A stretch of DNA of 64,000 bases from Shouchella oshimensis (GTDB lineage: Bacteria; Bacillota; Bacilli; Bacillales; Bacillaceae_D). Positions 16,278 to 24,632 of this stretch are shown here, piece after piece. Both the position numbers and the translations under genes were made by a program. The stretch spans positions 3,178,576-3,242,575 of the forward strand of contig NZ_KV917380.1 in the NCBI RefSeq assembly GCF_002019765.1. Direction: 5' to 3'. Every line of letters starts with the position of its first letter. Position 1 is the first letter of the stretch. Below the pieces are notes generated by a model. That model saw only the letters and a list, made by a program, of their open reading frames with translations. It searched no databases and was not told the DNA's origin.

Positions 16278-17315
16278 TTATCCCTCTTCCACAGGAGTGA
16301 GTAATACTTTAATCGCCTCGCCACTTTTGATGGCTTGATAAGCTTCTTCCCACTGGGTGATGTTATATTCATGGGTCACAAGTGCTTTTGCATTGACATC
16401 TCCTCGGTTTAATAATTCAAGGGATGGCTGCCAATCTGCATGCTTCTGACTTCTTGTGCCAACCACACGAATCTCTTTTTGAACAATCTTCTCTAAGTCA
16501 AATGGTATTTCCGGCGTCGCAAAGATGCCAACTTGACAATATTGTCCTTTTTTCCGAAGAAGATCGAGCCCTTGCTTCGCTGCAGGTACTGCTCCTGAGC
16601 ACTCATACACAATGTCCGCTCCGTACCCATCAGTTATGCTATCAACAACGTCTTTCAAGTTCTCTTCTTGAATATTTACGACATAATCAATTCCAAGTTC
16701 CTTCGCTTTTTCTAAACGAATCTTATCACTATTTAAACCAGTAATAATAACCTTGGCACCTTTACTTCTTGCTACTTGAGCAGTTAACAACCCAATGGCT
16801 CCTGGACCAAGAACGACGACGATATTTCCTGGTTTAACTTCCGTTTTCTCAACGGCATGATACGTACAAGCCAGTGGTTCTGTCATTGATGCCGCCTTAT
16901 AATCGACTCCCTCAGGTAGTTTGTGTACGCTCGCTTCTCGTGCGATAAGGTAGTTCGTAAAACCGCCATCTTGTTGAGTGCCAAGCCCTTTTCGTCGACT
17001 ACACAAGTTGTAATCTTTCGTCTGGCAATAGGCACATTCCCCACAAATGGAATACGTTGTTTCTGAGGTCACACGATCGCCTACAGCGACTGATGTAACT
17101 GCTTCGCCTACTTCAACCACATCCCCAGAAAATTCGTGTCCCAGTGTAACAGGAACACCCACTTTATAATGTCCTTCATACGTATGAAGATCGGTTCCAC
17201 AAATACCCGCATATCGTACTTTAATTTTCACTTGTTCTGCCGCTGGTATAGGTTCTGGTTTTTCTTGTATCTCTAAGTTCCCGAATCCGTGATCTGTTTT
17301 AACCAGTGCCTTCAT
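16278..17315 (-). CDS. Zinc-binding medium-chain dehydrogenase (sorbitol/threonine dehydrogenase-like)
   Basis: A 345-residue paralogue of the gatD-like protein. It has GICGTDLHTYEGHY, GHEFSGDVVEVG, the structural-zinc cluster CGECAYC...NLCSRR, and the Rossmann motif GPGAIGLLTAQVA. It probably oxidises a polyol or polyol phosphate to the ketose form with NAD. It follows the IIC permease gene by 33 bases. Having two MDR dehydrogenases in one PTS operon suggests two substrates, such as stereoisomeric pentitol phosphates, or two steps; this is inference. Confidence 0.83.
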   Translation of the reverse strand: MKALVKTDHGFGNLEIQEKPEPIPAAEQVKIKVRYAGICGTDLHTYEGHYKVGVPVTLGHEFSGDVVEVGEAVTSVAVGDRVTSETTYSICGECAYCQTKDYNLCSRRKGLGTQQDGGFTNYLIAREASVHKLPEGVDYKAASMTEPLACTYHAVEKTEVKPGNIVVVLGPGAIGLLTAQVARSKGAKVIITGLNSDKIRLEKAKELGIDYVVNIQEENLKDVVDSITDGYGADIVYECSGAVPAAKQGLDLLRKKGQYCQVGIFATPEIPFDLEKIVQKEIRVVGTRSQKHADWQPSLELLNRGDVNAKALVTHEYNITQWEEAYQAIKSGEAIKVLLTPVEEG

Positions 17316-17348
17316 AGTGGTTCATCCTCCTAATAGCAGTCCGTTCCG

Positions 17349-18608
17349 TTAATAAAACAGACCGAAAAATCTAACAATGATCCAGTTCACGATGTTTCCA
17401 CCTTGGTCAATACTTGATATCATGGCTGAATCTGCAGGCATATTAAAGCTTGCATCTTGCGCCATCGTTGTAAAGAGAGGTGCCATATCTGTCGCGATAT
17501 ATAATGAAATGGCAATCATCACGGTACCAACGATAACAGAGTGCACAATATTTCCGCGGGCAGCACCAACGATGAAAGCTACAATAAATGGAATCGTTGC
17601 TAAATCACCAAATGGTAAAAGCGCGTTGCCTGGAAGCAATACTGCCATTGCCACTGTAATTGGAACAAGGATAAGGGCAGTTGAGATAACAGCCGGATGT
17701 CCTAGTGCTACAGCTGCGTCTAGTCCAATATAAATTTCTCGATCACCAAAACGTTTATTTAACCATTCGCGTGCTGATTCAGATACTGGTAATAAGCCTT
17801 CCATTAAGATCTTCACCATACGTGGCATTAAGACCATAACGGCTGCCATTGCAATACCAATCTCAACAATCTCACCAACGCTGTAACCAGCTAATGCACC
17901 AATCGTTGCACCTAGCACAAGGCCAATGAACATTGATTCCCCTAAAATACCAAATCGTCTTTCAATGGATTCAGGATCGGCGTTCCAATCTTTAACTTTA
18001 GGAATTTTTTGTAACCCTTTTACAAGAAAGATTCCTGGCGCATATGAGATCGTACTACCTGTTGCAATGGATACACCTGGTAAATCGTAGAATTTGCTCA
18101 TCATCGGTGCTGTCCAATCTGCTACTTTTAAACAAACAACTTGGAATAGAATAGCAGATAGTAATGAGATGAAAATGTTTCCTGATAGTACATAAACCAT
18201 TGCTGCTGTAAATGTATAATGCCAGAAGTTCCAAATATCTACGTTCATTGTTTTCGTTGTTTTTGTGACTAACATAATAACGTTTACTGCAAGCCCTAGT
18301 GGAATAATAAATGCAGCAACGACTGATGCCCATGCAATAGATGAAGAAGCTGGCCACCCTACATCAATAACGTTTAATTCAACACCTAACCGATCAACCA
18401 TTCCTTGAGCAGCTGGTCCTAAGTTATTAACAAGCAAGTCGACAACAAGAAATATACCTACAAAAGCAATTCCAATGGTTAAACCTGAACGAAATGCTTT
18501 ACCTGGCTTTTGTCCAAATACTAATCCGAGAATAAAGATAGCAACCGGTAGAATAACCGTTGCACCTAAGTCTAAAAATCCTTGAATGAAGTTAACAAAT
18601 CCATCCAT
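17349..18608 (-). CDS. gatC: PTS galactitol-family transporter subunit IIC
   Basis: A 419-residue, highly hydrophobic permease of the galactitol (Gat) PTS class, starting with MDGFVNFIQGFLDLGATVILPVAI, shown here only as a landmark in part: the key features are ~10-12 helices and the conserved PGKAFRSGL and VFGQKPG segment. It carries the sugar or polyol across the membrane while IIB phosphorylates it. A hairpin (18631-18657) separates it from the IIB gene. Galactitol, arabitol and ribitol systems share this family. Confidence 0.88.
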   Translation of the reverse strand: MDGFVNFIQGFLDLGATVILPVAIFILGLVFGQKPGKAFRSGLTIGIAFVGIFLVVDLLVNNLGPAAQGMVDRLGVELNVIDVGWPASSSIAWASVVAAFIIPLGLAVNVIMLVTKTTKTMNVDIWNFWHYTFTAAMVYVLSGNIFISLLSAILFQVVCLKVADWTAPMMSKFYDLPGVSIATGSTISYAPGIFLVKGLQKIPKVKDWNADPESIERRFGILGESMFIGLVLGATIGALAGYSVGEIVEIGIAMAAVMVLMPRMVKILMEGLLPVSESAREWLNKRFGDREIYIGLDAAVALGHPAVISTALILVPITVAMAVLLPGNALLPFGDLATIPFIVAFIVGAARGNIVHSVIVGTVMIAISLYIATDMAPLFTTMAQDASFNMPADSAMISSIDQGGNIVNWIIVRFFGLFY

Positions 18609-18630
18609 GGTCGGTCCTCCTTTAAGTAAA

Positions 18631-18657
18631 CGGAATTTCTAAATGGTAGAAATTCCG
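18631..18657 (-). promoter_or_regulatory. Intercistronic hairpin between IIB and IIC genes
   Basis: CGGAATTTCT pairs perfectly with AGAAATTCCG around a seven-base loop, with only a short TTTA following on the minus strand. It may tune the ratio of IIA/IIB to the permease. Confidence 0.5.
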
Positions 18658-18675
18658 CTTTCATTCTTCTTTGTT

Positions 18676-18960
18676 TTACGCCTTTAGCGCGTCTAAAATT
18701 TCTTGTTTCGTTTTATCGGTTCCAATACCTGTTAAGAAAGAACGGGCATTAATGACAGGAAACGGGTATTCTGTTTGAGTCATTGCTGTTGTGACAAGTA
18801 GGTCGGCTGTATCACGATGCGCACCTACTTCGGAAATTTTAATTTGTACTAAATCAACTGGAATTTTATGTTCCTTTGCCATTTCTTCAATTGCACTATT
18901 AACCACCGTTGATGTTGCAATACCTGCGCCACATGCGACCAATACTTTTTTCTTTGCCAT
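18676..18960 (-). CDS. gatB: PTS galactitol-family subunit IIB
   Basis: A 94-residue cytoplasmic phosphocarrier. The P-loop VACGAGIATSTVV holds the phosphorylated Cys10, typical of the GatB/lactose-like IIB fold. It accepts phosphate from IIA and passes it to the polyol bound by IIC. One base separates its start from the IIA stop, indicating coupled translation. Confidence 0.9.
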   Translation of the reverse strand: MAKKKVLVACGAGIATSTVVNSAIEEMAKEHKIPVDLVQIKISEVGAHRDTADLLVTTAMTQTEYPFPVINARSFLTGIGTDKTKQEILDALKA

Positions 18961-18961
18961 A

Positions 18962-19438
18962 CTAATTTCCTCCTTGTGCAGTCAATTCTAGACTGTCATC
19001 TATTAATTTTTTCACTTCTTCTTTTGATGCTGCATGAACAAGTTGCATAAGCTTACGTTCATTTTGAAACAACTGCATCAATTGTTGTAAAAGCGATAAT
19101 TGCGCATGCGCTTCCTTCATAGCTAGCATAAATACAATCTTAACTTCCACTTGCTCAGAAGGATCGCCACCCATCATCCCAAACAGAACCGGCTCTTTTA
19201 AGCGACCAATGCTAATGCTTTTTTCATTGACGTGTTCGACATCTGTGTGAGGAATAGCAACTGCCACTCCAGCAGTAGGCAAGCCCGTCGGATACTCTTT
19301 CTCCCGTGCGATAATCGCTTGAACGAAACTTGTTTTTACAAGTCCTTCACGAACAAGGTTGTCTGCCATTTGCTTTAAAACGCTTTCCTGATCCGTTGCC
19401 TCAATATCGAGTAAGATCGTTGATTCATCTAAACGCAT
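18962..19438 (-). CDS. gatA: PTS subunit IIA (fructose/mannitol/galactitol type)
   Basis: A 158-residue EIIA of the fructose/mannitol superfamily. The active His lies in VAVAIPHTDVEHV, preceded by REKEYPTGLPTAG as in the family. It receives phosphate from HPr. It follows the PRD regulator by 20 bases and starts the structural part of the operon. Confidence 0.88.
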   Translation of the reverse strand: MRLDESTILLDIEATDQESVLKQMADNLVREGLVKTSFVQAIIAREKEYPTGLPTAGVAVAIPHTDVEHVNEKSISIGRLKEPVLFGMMGGDPSEQVEVKIVFMLAMKEAHAQLSLLQQLMQLFQNERKLMQLVHAASKEEVKKLIDDSLELTAQGGN

Positions 19439-19458
19439 TACGATTTCACCTCTGTTCT

Positions 19459-21525
19459 CTACTCCTCATCCATCGAATAAGCCATAATCATCGTTTCTAT
19501 GTCTTTTATCGACGATGCTGTTAAAAATAATTCCCGGTCTTTTTTTGTAGCGGCAAGCTTTATGAGCTGCCTTAATGCTCGAATATGTTGATGTTTGTCT
19601 TTAGCAGCGATAACAACTAACACTCTTATCTGTTCTTCTTCTGAAAAATGAACAGGTGTTTTTAACTGCAATAGACTCATTCCTGTTTGGATAACACCTT
19701 CTTCTGGTGCCGCATGTGGAATCGCTAAACCTGGTCCAATGATAATATAAGGATCACGATCTTTATTGGCGACAAGCGCATCAACATAGCGAGGTTCTAC
19801 AATTCCTTTTTCAATAAGGGGTTTAGCCGCAAGCTTTAAGGCTTCATCCCAATTCGGTACAGTATCCTCTTGCTGTATCATGTCTGTTGTTAAAAAAGTC
19901 TCTAGTCCATTCTGAAAGGATTCGTCCCGATACGCTTTACGATCTTCTGGAAAAAAATATGCATGAAGCGCTTCTTTTAAATCGCTTTCATTTTCAATAG
20001 TAGCGTAGCCGCTAATCATGTCCATTAATTGATCAATTTGAATCGTCATCGGCTTGTAACCGTGAATATCTTGCATCACTTGTTGCTTTAACCGATGCTT
20101 TTCTTCTCGACTCAAAAAGGCTTTTGTCACATATACCAGCTTATCGGTTGCTAAAGGCGTTTGGGAGAAGATAATGTCATACGATAATTCATAGACATTG
20201 AATTGCCTCACAGACAAGGAATCAAGAAAGATAAACTCTGGAAAGAGTTCTTTTAATTCTTTTAACATTAAGCGAGATACAGAAACGCCTTGTGGACAAA
20301 CGACAATCGCTTTTGTTTTTTTGGAAATGCTCTCACCTTGACGCGTCATCCAAGAACCAATGAGCATCGTTAAGTAGATGGCCTCTGTCTCAGGAATCTC
20401 TTTGCCAAACAGCTCTTCAAGAGGACCTAAACTACGTTTAACAAGATGGTGCAATTCCCGGTATTCAACGCTAAACGGATTCTGAACCGTCTCTATCTCC
20501 GTCAATTGATAGCGGATTCGATAATACGCTGGTTTTGTATGCTGAACAAGTTTTTTCAACAACATTTCACGCTCTTGTAAATAAATACAGGCGCTTTTTT
20601 CAAAGGACCGTAACATAGTCGAAAGGGCTGGTAGTAAATCAGGAATAGAATCATCCTCTACTATTAAATCTGCCCAATGGACATTTGCGGTAAGAAGGTG
20701 TAGGGCTATAAATAGCCGCTCCTGCTTAGGTACGTCTGTCATGTTTTGAAAAATAAACTCCGTTGCCTGATACTCCTTTGTATCGGATAGCTCTTCATAT
20801 TCAATTGAAAAAGGTTCAAGACCACAGCCACTTGTAATCCGTTTTAAAACGAGAAGAAAAATGTACGGCATAGCTAACAATTTTTCATCTGTAAAGCGAA
20901 TACCTAAACGTTTCTCCACTCTATCAATTCTTCTTTTTAACTCTTCAATTTCTTCTTTTTTTATACTTGCTACATCTTCCAACCATGTCGTATCTTGACT
21001 AGAATGCACAGCTATATCGACTAAATAGATGAGCAGCTTCCGTATATGAAGCTCTTTTCCTTTTAAACGATAGCCGTTTCGACGTGAATAATGAATATCA
21101 AGGTTATGGTCTTTTAATCGATTTTGGACACGTTTTAAATCATGAAGAATGGTATTCTTGCTGTATCCTAACTCCGATTGAAAATGATATAACGATAATT
21201 CCTCTTCACTAGCGAGTAACATAAACAGAATGTAGTGGCATCGCTGTTCTTCCGTTAGAAACCCTTGATCCTGTGTTGTGTTTGTTACACTCGCTGGTTG
21301 GCGTGATAATGTTGAAAAAACAGACTGATCAACAATGAAATGACCTTGCCTTGTTCGTTCTATCTCAGGCAGATCTTCAGATACAAGCCATTCATTAATC
21401 TTCTGAATGGTATAACCAAGCTGGCGTCGACTTAAATCATGTTTTTTCTCTAATACGCCGCTTGTTATTTGCCTATTACTGATGATCTCATTGAGAATTT
21501 TTTGGCTACGATCATTCAGTGCCAA
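19459..21525 (-). CDS. PRD-containing transcriptional regulator with C-terminal IIA domain (MtlR/BglG type)
   Basis: A 688-residue PTS-controlled activator or antiterminator. N-terminal helix-turn-helix domains (ILNEIISNRQITSG..., YSKNTILHDLKRVQ) are followed by two PRD domains (around residues 175-400), a IIB-like segment CPQGVSVSRLMLKEL (~430) and a IIA domain whose active His is in GPGLAIPHAAPEEG (~580). Phosphorylation of PRD histidines by HPr and of IIA/IIB by the transporter would make expression depend on both substrate and carbon status. It is the first gene of the polyol operon and probably activates it. Confidence 0.87.
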   Translation of the reverse strand: MALNDRSQKILNEIISNRQITSGVLEKKHDLSRRQLGYTIQKINEWLVSEDLPEIERTRQGHFIVDQSVFSTLSRQPASVTNTTQDQGFLTEEQRCHYILFMLLASEEELSLYHFQSELGYSKNTILHDLKRVQNRLKDHNLDIHYSRRNGYRLKGKELHIRKLLIYLVDIAVHSSQDTTWLEDVASIKKEEIEELKRRIDRVEKRLGIRFTDEKLLAMPYIFLLVLKRITSGCGLEPFSIEYEELSDTKEYQATEFIFQNMTDVPKQERLFIALHLLTANVHWADLIVEDDSIPDLLPALSTMLRSFEKSACIYLQEREMLLKKLVQHTKPAYYRIRYQLTEIETVQNPFSVEYRELHHLVKRSLGPLEELFGKEIPETEAIYLTMLIGSWMTRQGESISKKTKAIVVCPQGVSVSRLMLKELKELFPEFIFLDSLSVRQFNVYELSYDIIFSQTPLATDKLVYVTKAFLSREEKHRLKQQVMQDIHGYKPMTIQIDQLMDMISGYATIENESDLKEALHAYFFPEDRKAYRDESFQNGLETFLTTDMIQQEDTVPNWDEALKLAAKPLIEKGIVEPRYVDALVANKDRDPYIIIGPGLAIPHAAPEEGVIQTGMSLLQLKTPVHFSEEEQIRVLVVIAAKDKHQHIRALRQLIKLAATKKDRELFLTASSIKDIETMIMAYSMDEE

Positions 21526-21574
21526 TGCAATCCCTCCTTTCTTAATGTGATTGTAGCACCGATCCTCAAAGGAA

Positions 21575-21588
21575 AGTATGCGCTTTCA
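21575..21588 (-). promoter_or_regulatory. Weak cre-like site upstream of the PRD regulator
   Basis: On the minus strand TGAAAGCGCATACT shares the TGAAA-CG core of the CcpA site but deviates at the right half. Catabolite control of the polyol operon is expected, so the match is recorded at low confidence. Confidence 0.3.
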
Positions 21589-21676
21589 TCCCAACTTATC
21601 GAACTTATTTTGTACATCATTGTGTTTTACAAACCAAATTCCAACTTTAACCAAAACTTGAAAATGGTGAACCTGG

Positions 21677-22375
21677 TTACAACATGTTAAAACCGCTCTC
21701 GTTCTTACTTCTTAATTGATAACGAATTCTATAGCGTCGTCCATCCTCATTTTTTAATTCATTCCCTCGATAGCCCTCCTGTAGTAAATGGCGTTGCTCC
21801 TCTAGTGCCGTCAATTCTACTTCCTTCTCCTCTAAAACGGTAAAGTTAGATGTATCATTGAGGTCTTTTAAAAAAACAAATCGAAGTTTTCCTCCGTACT
21901 TCTCTTTTAACGCAACCACTTCAAGCCCTTGTTTGAACTTATCAATTAAACTAGCTAAATTGGTGGGGGCTACCGTTGCACAAATGAACGAGTATGAACT
22001 CCCTTCATTAACAAGATTCTGCATCAACCAATTGCCCATTCTCTGTTGGAGACGGTTCCCCCTAAATTCAGGGTGAACAAGTGAAATCTCTTGATATACG
22101 ACTTGATTCAATTGGTCTTTCGTTAAGCCTGCATCAAGTCCCAGATGTTCGGACTCCTCACTTCTCGGTTTTAGAAGGGCTCTAGCGGCGATAAGCTGTT
22201 CCTTACAAAACACACCAACCATATAGCCTTCACCTGTTAGTATTCGTTTAAATTCTTCCTTCGTAAGTGTGGAGAGTTGATCTTTCTGTTTAAGATTCAT
22301 AAAGACTATTTCCTGCAATCGGAGTAAGGCTTCTATTTGTTCCTCACTTATCTGTTTAAGATGTAACTCGCTCAT
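21677..22375 (-). CDS. GNAT family N-acetyltransferase
   Basis: A 232-residue protein with GNAT features: GYMVGVFCKEQLIAARALL strand, YQEISLVHPEFRGNRLQQRMGNWL with the acetyl-CoA loop R-G-N-x-L, and a Cys-containing SFICATVAPTN strand. After ~150 residues the C-terminus is a charged extension of ~80 residues rich in Glu and Lys. The substrate is unknown. It is monocistronic and divergent from the nucleotidyltransferase-like gene. Confidence 0.72.
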   Translation of the reverse strand: MSELHLKQISEEQIEALLRLQEIVFMNLKQKDQLSTLTKEEFKRILTGEGYMVGVFCKEQLIAARALLKPRSEESEHLGLDAGLTKDQLNQVVYQEISLVHPEFRGNRLQQRMGNWLMQNLVNEGSSYSFICATVAPTNLASLIDKFKQGLEVVALKEKYGGKLRFVFLKDLNDTSNFTVLEEKEVELTALEEQRHLLQEGYRGNELKNEDGRRYRIRYQLRSKNESGFNML

Positions 22376-22480
22376 CTCTTCTTTCCTCCCTATTTCGTCT
22401 GTAATCTTAGATTGTTTGCAGGATCACCGCAGTAGCTGTCGAACTGAATGACAATCTCCCTTCTGAAAGGAGGACTGTTC

Positions 22481-23530
22481 ATGAATACGCAGGAAGCGAT
22501 TGGAATTGCCCGTGACTGGGTGCGTCATGTTGGTTCCCAGCAAAGTGGCTTTAAAGGGGCATATTTAGCTGGATCTGTTCTAACATATCCACGTCTTGCT
22601 CTATGGCCACTTTCATCGGATATTGACATGATGATTGTCTCAACAAATAAGCAAGATAAAAAGTTAGGTAAATTCCTCTACAAAGGGCTTTTACTCGAAG
22701 TGACGACGTTAGATTACACATTATTTCTTCATAAAGAAACGATACTCGCAGACTATCATGTAGGTTATAGCTTCGCCCATACGATCATCCTCAACGACGT
22801 AGACGACGTTCTTGTCCCTTTACAAAAAGAGGTAGCGCGAGACTTTTATCACATTGAATGGGTGTACTGTCGTTGTGAGCAAGTAAAAGAAAAAAGCATA
22901 GCTGGATTAACAGCCATACCAACCTCTGCTCCATTCCATGAACAAGTGATGAGCTGGCTCTTTCCAACAGGAGTTTTAGCGCATTTGTTTTTAACGGCAG
23001 CGCTTGAGAACCCAACTGTACGAAAACGCTATACAGCAGTCCAAGCAGTTCTGAAACGGTTTAACATGGACGACGTTTATGAAGCACTTCTTAAGCAACT
23101 GCGTGTAGAATCAATAGCTAAATCAACAGTTCAATCTAGTTTGAAATTGTTAGAAGAGACATTTGCCCTTGCTGCCGAACAAGCCAAGACCCCTTTTTTC
23201 TTTTCCGGTGATATTACACCATCAGCGAAACCTATAGTCATTGAAGGGAGTCAGTCACTCATTGATAAGAATCAATACCGAGAGAGTTTCTTTTGGATCA
23301 TCGCCACTTTCTGTCGCTGCCATATCATCTTGGCAACGGACGCACCTCATCTACATGAGGAACGTCTCCCTTACTTTAAACAAGTCTTGTCATCCATTGG
23401 TATAACAACTGAAGATGACCTCTATTCAGCTGCCTTAAAGACTCTTTCTACCGTTGATTATTTTTGGGATTGTACACGCACATTGATTGAGAACAACCCA
23501 GACATAATAAAGAAAAAGCACGGAGACTAA
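22481..23530 (+). CDS. Nucleotidyltransferase-like protein
   Basis: About 349 residues. AYLAGSVLTYPRLALWP followed by SSDIDMMIV matches the GS...D-x-D signature of pol-beta type nucleotidyltransferases such as aminoglycoside or streptomycin adenylyltransferases; the two Asp residues would bind metal. The remaining ~280 residues are helical and unassigned. ATG 22481 follows AAAGGAGG, so the in-frame ATG at 22448 is rejected. Substrate unknown; it could modify a small molecule. Confidence 0.65.
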   Translation: MNTQEAIGIARDWVRHVGSQQSGFKGAYLAGSVLTYPRLALWPLSSDIDMMIVSTNKQDKKLGKFLYKGLLLEVTTLDYTLFLHKETILADYHVGYSFAHTIILNDVDDVLVPLQKEVARDFYHIEWVYCRCEQVKEKSIAGLTAIPTSAPFHEQVMSWLFPTGVLAHLFLTAALENPTVRKRYTAVQAVLKRFNMDDVYEALLKQLRVESIAKSTVQSSLKLLEETFALAAEQAKTPFFFSGDITPSAKPIVIEGSQSLIDKNQYRESFFWIIATFCRCHIILATDAPHLHEERLPYFKQVLSSIGITTEDDLYSAALKTLSTVDYFWDCTRTLIENNPDIIKKKHGD

Positions 23531-23547
23531 CTGCTCTCCGCGCTTTT
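23518..23547. terminator. Terminator between convergent genes
   Basis: GCACGGAGA pairs with TCTCCGCGC (one mismatch) around an eight-base loop and is followed by TTTTCC. It ends the nucleotidyltransferase-like transcript. Confidence 0.7.
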
Positions 23548-23552
23548 CCTAG

Positions 23553-24611
23553 TTAGCGTCCGTTCCAAATAAGAGGACGAAGATCTGTATCAGGACGTAA
23601 GCTTTGTATAAATGCCACAAGTAGATCAATTTCTTGTTCTATGTCTTGTAACGACACAACTTCCCGAGGCGCATGCATATATCGTAGCGGCAAAGACACG
23701 AGAACGATGGGTACACCTTCACCTGTTATTCGTAGTTGATCCGCATCCGTACCTGTTCTTCTAGGTGTTAATTCATACTGTATCGGAATATTTCGTTCCT
23801 TCGCTATTTGTAGCAAGTGTTCATTTGCCTTTTTATTAATTGGAGCACCTTTAGCAAGCACTGGACCTCCTGCTAACGTTACATCACCAACTCTACCCAT
23901 TTCGGCGGTGGGATAGTCTGTTGCAAATGTGACATCCAATGCAATTGCTAAATCCGGTTTTAAAGCTGAGCCTGCAAAATAAGCACCGCCCATATTTGTC
24001 TCTTCATTAACCGTGCTGACGCCTTGGACACACACTTCTGGGAGACTGGACGCAAGTCGCTTCATGACTTCAGCCACGATAAATGCACCTGTTCGATTGT
24101 CCAAACCACGACCAACTACACGATTATTACGCAAGTGAGAGGGTTCTATTTTATACGTAATTGGATCACCGATAGTTACTACAGATTGAATCTCTTCAGC
24201 GCTCTCAGCACCGCAATCGATAAAAAGATCATCCATTGTTAAGTCTGCATTTGCTCCACCATGGTGTTGAGCATTTGCCCCAAACACGCCATTAAGTACC
24301 CCGTTCCTTCCATGGATCTCCACTTCCATCCCTAATGCAGGTAAGGGACTTAAACGACCTAGCTCTTCTACATAGATAAAGCCTGATTCATCAATGGACT
24401 TCACCATAAAACCAATTTCGTCACAATGCCCTGCTAGGAGTACGCGAAATGGAGCATTTGGATTAACCGTTGCGATTGCATTTCCAGCTAAATCTGTAGT
24501 TACATCCTCCACATAGGTTTGCATATAAGTCAGCCATTTTTCTTGAATCGCCTCTTCATGCCCTGAAGGTGAAGGGGTTTTAAGAAGATCAAACAAAAAC
24601 GCCGTATTCAT
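23553..24611 (-). CDS. M42 family metallopeptidase (glutamyl aminopeptidase/deblocking type)
   Basis: A 352-residue dimetal aminopeptidase. Metal ligands and catalytic residues are visible in AGHCDEIGF (His), GRGLDNRTG (bridging Asp), TVNEETNMGG (catalytic Glu), ALDVTFATD (Asp) and YMHAPREV (His). Family members form large tetrahedral particles that trim peptides in the cytoplasm. It lies 21 bases downstream of tagH but has no obvious functional link to teichoic acid export. Confidence 0.88.
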   Translation of the reverse strand: MNTAFLFDLLKTPSPSGHEEAIQEKWLTYMQTYVEDVTTDLAGNAIATVNPNAPFRVLLAGHCDEIGFMVKSIDESGFIYVEELGRLSPLPALGMEVEIHGRNGVLNGVFGANAQHHGGANADLTMDDLFIDCGAESAEEIQSVVTIGDPITYKIEPSHLRNNRVVGRGLDNRTGAFIVAEVMKRLASSLPEVCVQGVSTVNEETNMGGAYFAGSALKPDLAIALDVTFATDYPTAEMGRVGDVTLAGGPVLAKGAPINKKANEHLLQIAKERNIPIQYELTPRRTGTDADQLRITGEGVPIVLVSLPLRYMHAPREVVSLQDIEQEIDLLVAFIQSLRPDTDLRPLIWNGR

Positions 24612-24632
24612 TGATCATCAGTCCGTTTCCTT

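Noticed and set aside
16163-16372. 69-codon minus-strand frame overlapping the second dehydrogenase end
   Set aside because: It overlaps both the dehydrogenase and the well-supported 52-residue peptide in another frame, and has no ribosome binding site.
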